Shown here piece after piece: positions 32,540 through 38,408 of a stretch of DNA of 38,408 bases; positions within the stretch are counted from its first letter, which is position 1; each line of letters opens with the position of its first letter. Source of the stretch: Xenorhabdus yunnanensis (GTDB taxonomy: Bacteria > Pseudomonadota > Gammaproteobacteria > Enterobacterales > Enterobacteriaceae); assembly GCF_028598805.1 (NCBI RefSeq), contig NZ_JAQRFI010000044.1:1-38408 (forward strand), written 5' to 3'. The translations under genes and the position numbers were made by a program. The notes under the pieces were generated by a model that worked only from the letters and a program-made list of their open reading frames with translations, was not told where the DNA came from and made no database searches.

Positions 32540-35007
32540 AAAACATAGGAAAAGGTGCTGTAAAAACCACAGCCGCAACCGTTGGTTCAGCTGGTGCAAT
32601 AATGGCGGGTAAAACGATTCTCGAAGGTACTGAAGAGAAAATCAGTGAAAATGCGACGCAAAAAACCGTAACAAAAGGTGCGGAGAGTAGTACGACAAAA
32701 GCAGCGAAAGCAGGAACAGAAAAAAGTGCCACCAAAGCAGCGAAAGCAGGAACAGAAAAAAGTGCCACCAAAGCAGTAGGCAAACTCGCAGGTAAAACCG
32801 CGCTAAAAGCTGTTCCTATTGTTGGAACAGTTTTAAGCGCCGGTTTTGATGCCTATGACGGTTTTACAGATACAGATGCACAACAAGAAACGTTTGGCCT
32901 AAAAGAAGGCCAAGATGCTACAACCCGCCAAAAAACAGAATATGCTCTTGCGAATATTGCTGATATGGGGGGGTTAGTTTCCGGCACTGCCGGATTATTG
33001 GCGGATGGAGCTAAATGGCTAGGGATGGACAATACAGCTGAGGCATTGACATTTGATACCGGTGACATTGCTAAGGCATTAGATAACAAAGTGACCAGTG
33101 CGCTTAATCTCTTCTCTTCAGACAGCCAAAATAAAGATGAACAACAGATCAAACAAAGTGAGTCAGAAAATGTTGAGTTGATTAAAGCAGTAACTGAAGG
33201 TACAAATAAAACAACTCAAGCCATAAACAGCTTAGCTAATCTCGGCACTAAGATGGGAGAAGATGGTAAAGTTGTTCCTACCGATGGCGTTTTCCCAACC
33301 GCGCCGACTCAAAATAATTTTGGTGACAACCTTAATATTGGTGGTAAAAACGCCAGTAACCGTAATTTTCGCAATAATAATTTTGGTAACTTAGTCTATG
33401 TAGGACAGAAGGGGGCGCGTCTTGAAGACGCAAACGCAAAAGGTGATCGTACTTTTGCTAAGTTCGATACGCCAGAAGAGGGTATGAGGGCACTTGCTAA
33501 TCAAATTACGTCATATGCTAACGGAACATCAAAAGCAGTCGGCTACCAGAAATTAAATACCGTTGAATCCATCATTACTAAATATGCACCAAAAAGTGAA
33601 AATAACACCGAAGCATATATAGCCAATTTATCAAAAGCGTTAGGTGTTAACGCTGATCAGCAATTAGACCTGTCAAACCCTGAAGTCATGACAAAAATGA
33701 TCAGGGCTATTTCAACCATTGAAGGAGGAAACCCCCAAGTAACCGATGAGTTTATTAAAAATGCAATCGGAAATCGTGACGAATCAATCAATTCATGGGT
33801 AGGTCGATTTAGTCCAGAAACATTGGCTCATGTGAACAAATCACATGCTGATCAAGGGATAAAGGCTATTTCTTCAGATGATCAATTTAGCTCCCCAATA
33901 ATCGCTGGAACAACAGTTAAAGCTAAACAAAGCATCACATCTACCATACCAGCAGCATCATTAATGTATACCGTTCCAGAATCAAAAACAAAACATAAAG
34001 AAATTCAAGACGCAAAAGAAGTTAAAGAATCAGATGATAAAAAAACAGGATTTTGGGAAAGCATCCAAAATGCGCGTAATACTGTGGATGAAAAGTTCAC
34101 CAGCGCTTTAGAGAGCAACAATGTTGCAGGTATTCGCCTGAATAGACCAGATTCAAGCCTAACGCTTCCAGCCAATGTAAGCGAAGCGAGTCTTCCTGCC
34201 GGATTACAAACGGCCATGCTTTCCGCAGACCAGATCGCCCAAGCGAATAGAGCTAGACGTATCAAAAATCGGGTTCACAACCCGCTAGTACAAACGCAAG
34301 GTTACAGAGAAAACATATCAGTATCTGCAATAAAATCTACTAATGTACGTAATGATAAGAAAATAGCAGATTCTACAAACGAAAACGGTATGCCGGTTAT
34401 TCCTGCAAGTGATGTAAATAAAATTTTACCAGCGAACTATCAACCTCAATATATCGATCAGCAATCCGCAGGTGGTTTTTCACAAACTCTGGCTGACATT
34501 GTGTTACCTAGTATGGCCGATACAGCTAAAAGCATGACACAAGGTTTTTCTAGCAGTGGAATGCTTGACGATATGTTGGGGAAATTTGGATTAGATAACG
34601 ATCAAGCCAGGGCATTTTCCCCCCTCACTGGCTTTATGACCCAAAAAATTGACAGTCATGTCAGCGGCATAGTAGATACCGTTGCAAATACGATACGTCA
34701 GCCTGTCACCATGACCATGCCCAGCCGCCTACCAACTGTTACGGATTTAGCAGGTAGTGGTGTGAAAACGCCTGTTACACGCGATAAATCATCCAGCACT
34801 ATAGATAGCGCAATGCTGATCCAACTGCAAAAAATATCCGCGTCTATAGACAAGCTGATCGGCGTCCAGAAAGAAGTTAATGGCAAAGGAAAAGATCCAA
34901 ATACTACAACGAATTCCGCGCAGCCAGCACCTAGAAATGATATTCCTCTTGGTGCCGCAGGCGACGCACTAACAGAAATGCTTAGAGACAGGAACAACCA
35001 GGGATGA
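32540..35007 (+). CDS. Tape-measure coding region, third segment, with muralytic-type domain
   Basis: Open from about 32491; the first ATG is 32602 but lacks a clear ribosome site. Helical, with Ala/Lys repeats near the start (TKAAKAGTEKSA twice) and hydrophobic stretches (LKAVPIVGTVLSAGFDAYDG, GGLVSGTAGLLADG). About 250-400 residues in, FRNNNFGNLVYVGQ, FAKFDTPEEGMRALANQITS and TVESIITKYAPKSENNTEAY match the RNNNPGN-type domain of virion-associated peptidoglycan hydrolases. The Pro is changed to Phe. Joined segments would give about 1,276 aa, a plausible tape measure. Confidence 0.65.
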
Positions 35008-35356
35008 ATGAGATTGACTGCTTACTACGTATAGATTCTGGTGGCTTAACCCTCAAGTTAGGGGAAAACGAATCATTACCAGCAAGATTAGAAGAGTGGT
35101 TGCGCACTCCGCTTGGGAGTATTTATGTTTACCTGAGTGGGGCAATCCCTTAGTGGAATTCAAACATGAACCAACAAACCAGCTCGTGGCCGTCTTCATT
35201 GAGAATCGTTTGATCTCCAAATTACGGGCTGATGTTCCAGAAATTAACCTATCAGGGATACGCTGCGCACCAGCCAATGATGCAATAGATATGTATCTAA
35301 TCACATTCAAAATACAAACCGGTACAGTCACCATTGGACTTCAGAAGGGGGATTAA
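35004..35356 (+). pseudogene. Baseplate wedge protein gp25, frameshifted
   Basis: The first frame reads MNEIDCLLRIDSGGLTLKLG ... ARLEEWLRTPLGSIYV and stops at 35151. The second frame continues LPEWGNPLVEFKHEPTNQLV, SKLRADVPEINLSGIRC and TGTVTIGLQKGD. Together they give the complete gp25 signature (WL.TP.GS....PEWG..L) in about 117 aa, the usual length. One extra T in the TTT at 35128-35130 would repair it, as would a -1 shift. gp25 is part of the wedge core that bundles gp6/gp7 and binds the first sheath ring. The ATG overlaps the tape-measure stop. Confidence 0.75.
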
Positions 35357-36768
35357 TGACTATTCAAGATTTACTGGATAAATTTAATGAAACGCTCCAG
35401 AAAAATAGCTGGTGGGCACGTTTTACTAACAGTCAGTTTGTCAAAATGATGGCGATTTTCGGCACTCAGGTAATTTATTACGCCCAAACTTTTGCTGAAC
35501 GGGCTTTAGCAGAGGGATTTATCTCTACAGCTACCAAGCGTTCATCCATTTTGGCCGCAGCTGAAGACAGGGGATATGTCGGCCGGTTAATCACCCCAAG
35601 TAATGGGTTAGCTTCCGTGCGAAACAAAACGTCCACACGAATTCAATTACCGGCATTTTCCACGTATTTATCGGATCACCAGTATCCATACATGATCATG
35701 GACGTGTTAGATATACCAGCAGGTGAGACAATTAAAGATATCAGCATAAAACAGATGGAGGTTGTTAACGTCACGAAAATAGTACAATTAGAAGAAGGAT
35801 TCATGTCAATCATTCTTCCTAAAGACCTGACAGAGGAATGTGTGAAGATAGACGTCTATGTCACTATTGATGGCGTAAAAGAATTATGGGAAGAAAACCC
35901 GCAATTTCGTCTGGCTACTGGGATAAGTAAAAACTACGTCTTATTTTATAAGCCGACAGAACAACTGGGCATTCGCTTTGGCGACGGCTCTATCGGGAAA
36001 ATTCCACCAGAAGGCAGCATCATCGACATTCATGCCTGGTGCAGTTCTGGCGATATCACCCTGGTAGAAGGGCAAAAGTTAGCACCGTCAAACTCGTTCT
36101 CTACATACACAAATAGTTTAGAAATTATAACAACAACACCCATTACAGGTGGTGCAGGTAGCGAAACAACGGAAGAGATTAGAAACCGCGCTCAATACTA
36201 CGTTGCATATGATGACCAAGTTGTTTGGGGTGGGGACTACAAATTTTATTTGAAATCAAAGATTGTTGGCACATCATGGCTTAACGTCTGGGGAGAACAA
36301 CAACAAGAAAAAGCTACCGGCATTAAAGATCTGAATAATATTAACTCTATTTTCATTTGTGGCCATAAGCCCAAATCAACTCAAGAATCGTTGAAAAACG
36401 AAATCTTAGAGGCTTTAGAATCCATACCCAATGCGTTGAACAAAAAATTCGTTTATGTCAAATCTAACGAATTACCATTCACGATAAAGCTAACAGGGAT
36501 CGCCATCAAAAGCGTCATTATCTCAGATGCAGAAAATAAAATCCGTGATCGGCTAAATACTCAGTTCGGGCGTGATGCTACCAGTTTCGATTCGAACAGT
36601 TCAGGCGATTTCGAACAGATACGTGTCAATAACCTTTGGGCTAGTGCTGAATCGCTTGGTGTACTGGCTGAATTCCAAATTGAGGTCATTGGCATGACTG
36701 ACGCAAAACAGTTGAATGACTTTATCTATCTCGATACTAAAAATTCAGTGTTCGAAATTTCTTATTAA
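35356..36768 (+). CDS. Baseplate wedge protein, gp6/gpJ-like, 470 aa
   Basis: N-terminal helices (SQFVKMMAIFGTQVIYYAQT, KRSSILAAAEDRGYVGRLIT) and the core GIRFGDGSIGKIPPEGSIID, TGGAGSETTEEIRNRAQYYV and the ALESIPNALNKKFVY part are the baseplate J/gp6 family signature. The protein forms the iris ring of the baseplate, which opens on contraction. It overlaps the end of gp25 by one base, the conserved order gp25-gp6. Confidence 0.85.
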   Translation: MTIQDLLDKFNETLQKNSWWARFTNSQFVKMMAIFGTQVIYYAQTFAERALAEGFISTATKRSSILAAAEDRGYVGRLITPSNGLASVRNKTSTRIQLPAFSTYLSDHQYPYMIMDVLDIPAGETIKDISIKQMEVVNVTKIVQLEEGFMSIILPKDLTEECVKIDVYVTIDGVKELWEENPQFRLATGISKNYVLFYKPTEQLGIRFGDGSIGKIPPEGSIIDIHAWCSSGDITLVEGQKLAPSNSFSTYTNSLEIITTTPITGGAGSETTEEIRNRAQYYVAYDDQVVWGGDYKFYLKSKIVGTSWLNVWGEQQQEKATGIKDLNNINSIFICGHKPKSTQESLKNEILEALESIPNALNKKFVYVKSNELPFTIKLTGIAIKSVIISDAENKIRDRLNTQFGRDATSFDSNSSGDFEQIRVNNLWASAESLGVLAEFQIEVIGMTDAKQLNDFIYLDTKNSVFEISY

Positions 36769-36776
36769 GGCTAGAC

Positions 36777-38327
36777 ATGATTAAGGATTGGTTAAAGAAC
36801 AGGCTTACACCAGAAAAGCAAAAATCAAAACTATGGTGTGAGTTTACTGACAGTTTACAAATTGTTTTAGAAAAAACGGTTGAGCCATTGTTGGAGCGTA
36901 TTTCCAGTCGGAAATCGATTTTTACAATGCACCATGAAGATCTGGATAAACGCATAGCAGAATTGGGCAAGTTTTTCATCATTCGGACGGAAAATGAGAA
37001 AAGTAAACCCGTTTTACTCTCTCAACGTCTTGATGAAATCCATTTTAAGGGCACTGAACGGCCAATTTCCTCAACTTTTTGGCGTGAATTTAAAAATCTT
37101 CCGGCCAAATGGGTGCCATTGTGGGCACCAATAGATCAGACACGCTTTCCATACGGAGCACTTTTCCTCCCACAAGATCTGGTAGACGCCGCGCAATCAA
37201 AATATGGCAAATTCTTCCTTACCTCACGCGGTGTAATCCAATTGTCGTTAAACACACTGTATGAACAATATGGTTACAAGGAACAGGCCAAGCTGTTCAG
37301 AAAACTTACAGAACAATTCGATCAGGTCATTGCCCCTCTTATCCCATTAGAAATCGTCTTTAATGGATTCCATTTTTACTTTTACTTCACAATAACTGAA
37401 GAAGCTGAATTACTTATACTCAAGCAAATCAGCGTATTAGTAGATGCAAAATTTAAAATTCAAGAAGCAGCCAGCAAATTGTCGGGTTCCATCAGACAAT
37501 TAAAACTGCCTAATCAAGTCATAAGTGCCATTATTCGCCCACTGAAACAGACCATTTGTCACTTTGATGAAATGCCCCTTGATGCATGGGCATTAGATTT
37601 GCACCAAACGCCACCAATCATTCCTATCCCTTTTGGCTCTCAAAGTGATCCACGGTTTAACATCGTTGATAACAAAATATGGATATCGACTGAAGGTCAT
37701 TATGGGTGTCTTGTGTCGCTGAAAGGGGAGGGGATAAAGCGTTACTCGTTTCCATCATGGGCTAAAAAGGCTTTTTTGCCTATTCCCACTGAAAAGATCA
37801 CTCTGATAGAAAAAATAACGTATTGTGTCATGCCAGAATTTCTTCTTTACGAAGTCCAGCTGGAAGAACGCAACGACACCGTTCGCCTTAAACATACAAC
37901 AGAACAGGTATGCATCAGCGCAATACCAGAAAAAAGCGGCACGGTTGAAAGAGTACGATTCAATGCCAAACTCTCGTCTAATATGGCAGATATCCCATTC
38001 AAAGCACGACCCCGCCTGAAAATGGGTGAAATTCGCCTTTTTTATGCGGTTCAACTGGATGATCACAGCGATATCACTCGCCTCAAGCACACTACTAAAC
38101 AAGTGAGTGTCAGCGCAATACCAGAAAAAATCGACATGGTTGAAAGAATGCGATTCAATGCCGAACTTTTGTCCAGTATGGAGCCTATCGAATTCAAAGC
38201 ACAAATAACTCATTTGAAAATGGATGAAGTGCCATTAGATATGTGGGCACTTGATGTTAACGTACTTGCACCGCCCGTATTTATGGGCGATCCGCGTCTT
38301 AGTACTACAGCCGTAATTGCTCTGTAA
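36777..38327 (+). CDS. Terminal baseplate protein with C-terminal 65-residue repeats, 516 aa
   Basis: The N-terminal 220 residues resemble wedge proteins in the gpI or gp7/gp53 neighbourhood (LWCEFTDSLQIVLEKTVEPL, SSTFWREFKNLPAKWVPLWA). The C-terminal third holds tandem units: RLKHTTEQVCISAIPEKSGT / VERVRFNAKLSSNM and RLKHTTKQVSVSAIPEKIDM / VERMRFNAELLSSM. DEMPLDAWALDL near residue 265 recurs as DEVPLDMWALDV near the end, which brackets the repeat block. The protein probably links the baseplate to fibres. It stops at TAA 38325, after which the same frame stays open to the window end. Confidence 0.6.
   Translation: MIKDWLKNRLTPEKQKSKLWCEFTDSLQIVLEKTVEPLLERISSRKSIFTMHHEDLDKRIAELGKFFIIRTENEKSKPVLLSQRLDEIHFKGTERPISSTFWREFKNLPAKWVPLWAPIDQTRFPYGALFLPQDLVDAAQSKYGKFFLTSRGVIQLSLNTLYEQYGYKEQAKLFRKLTEQFDQVIAPLIPLEIVFNGFHFYFYFTITEEAELLILKQISVLVDAKFKIQEAASKLSGSIRQLKLPNQVISAIIRPLKQTICHFDEMPLDAWALDLHQTPPIIPIPFGSQSDPRFNIVDNKIWISTEGHYGCLVSLKGEGIKRYSFPSWAKKAFLPIPTEKITLIEKITYCVMPEFLLYEVQLEERNDTVRLKHTTEQVCISAIPEKSGTVERVRFNAKLSSNMADIPFKARPRLKMGEIRLFYAVQLDDHSDITRLKHTTKQVSVSAIPEKIDMVERMRFNAELLSSMEPIEFKAQITHLKMDEVPLDMWALDVNVLAPPVFMGDPRLSTTAVIAL
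37884..38220 (+). repeat. 195-bp tandem repeat in the terminal baseplate gene
   Basis: The unit beginning CGCCTTAAACATAC at 37884 recurs as CGCCTCAAGCACAC at 38079, an offset of 195 bp (65 codons). Confidence 0.8.
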
Positions 38328-38408
38328 GCCGATGATCTCCCCGGCGGCGGTAGTGACATTGTTGCGCCCGGTATTGATGCCGTCGTCGCCAGTCTGACCA
38401 ATGTAAAA
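38328..38408 (+). other. Open frame continuing after the baseplate gene stop (partial)
   Basis: In frame with the preceding gene the codons read ADDLPGGGSDIVAPGIDAVV ASLTNVK and leave the window. GC content is markedly higher than before. It may be the next gene, with its start out of view or non-canonical, or the true end of the baseplate protein cut by a TAA. Confidence 0.4.

Noticed and set aside
32466-32783. 105-aa minus-strand ORF with ALVALFSVPAFA repeats resembling membrane helices
   Set aside because: It is the antisense of the Ala/Lys repeat (TKAAKAGTEKSA) of the tape measure; repeat-driven shadow.
37755-38213. 152-aa minus-strand ORF with internal repeats
   Set aside because: The repeats are the complement of the 195-bp repeats in the baseplate gene.
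23623-38327. Pure tailocin or type VI-like injection system
   Set aside because: A capsid-like gene, a connector-like gene and spanins favour a prophage; a tailocin remains possible only if the capsid call is wrong.

Overview
The window looks like accessory DNA of a low-GC enterobacterium of the Morganellaceae type, probably Xenorhabdus or Photorhabdus. The clues are Ner/Nlp-like regulators, an MrpJ-like regulator, IS1-family debris, several small toxin loci, and tail genes from a T4-like contractile phage. I saw no tRNA, rRNA, CRISPR array or core metabolic operon. The genus is inferred from gene style, not from a marker gene.

Layout. 1-2905: small accessory genes, including a toxin-first toxin-antitoxin locus with a 30-bp palindromic operator. 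3100-4653: a decayed Ner-like gene, then a signal-peptide EndoU-like toxin with a probable immunity gene. 4695-6131 (minus): an unknown 243-aa protein behind a dUTPase-like protein that lacks several catalytic motifs. 6426-6848: MrpJ-like regulator. 7143-12416: first tail block (gp53-like protein, SWIM-finger coiled-coil protein, gp27-like hub, gp5-like spike). 12540-16945: scrapyard holding a broken Tn3 transposase, the 3' end of a group II intron, a higher-GC membrane-protein/partner pair, an intact Ner-like gene, a damaged second copy of the 4695-5581 segment, and an IS1 end. 17051-20516: rdgC (frameshifted), dam, PAAR tip, an unknown structural protein, Rz/Rz1. 20596-23445: methylase fragment, internally deleted IS1 element, an unknown gene, a HigBA-like locus and another small gene. 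23623-38327: capsid-like protein, sheath, probable scaffold, tube and tube-initiator proteins, connector, gp26-like protein, tape measure, gp25, gp6/J-like wedge, and a repeat-rich terminal baseplate protein.

Together the two structural blocks supply most of a contractile tail: sheath, tube, tape measure, hub, spike, PAAR tip and wedge. There is also a capsid candidate and a connector candidate. Terminase, portal, prohead protease, holin and endolysin were not seen, so this is either part of a prophage that extends beyond the window or a degraded one.

The most interesting signal is a set of reading-frame breaks. The tape-measure coding region is split over three frames. The second break sits exactly at an A AAA AAG heptamer, the dnaX-type slippery site, and a -1 slip there joins the frames. 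The gp25 homologue, the gp26-like gene, rdgC (at a GACT tetranucleotide repeat) and the last baseplate gene also have breaks. These could be programmed or phase-variable recoding, decay, or homopolymer sequencing errors, and the window alone cannot decide between them.
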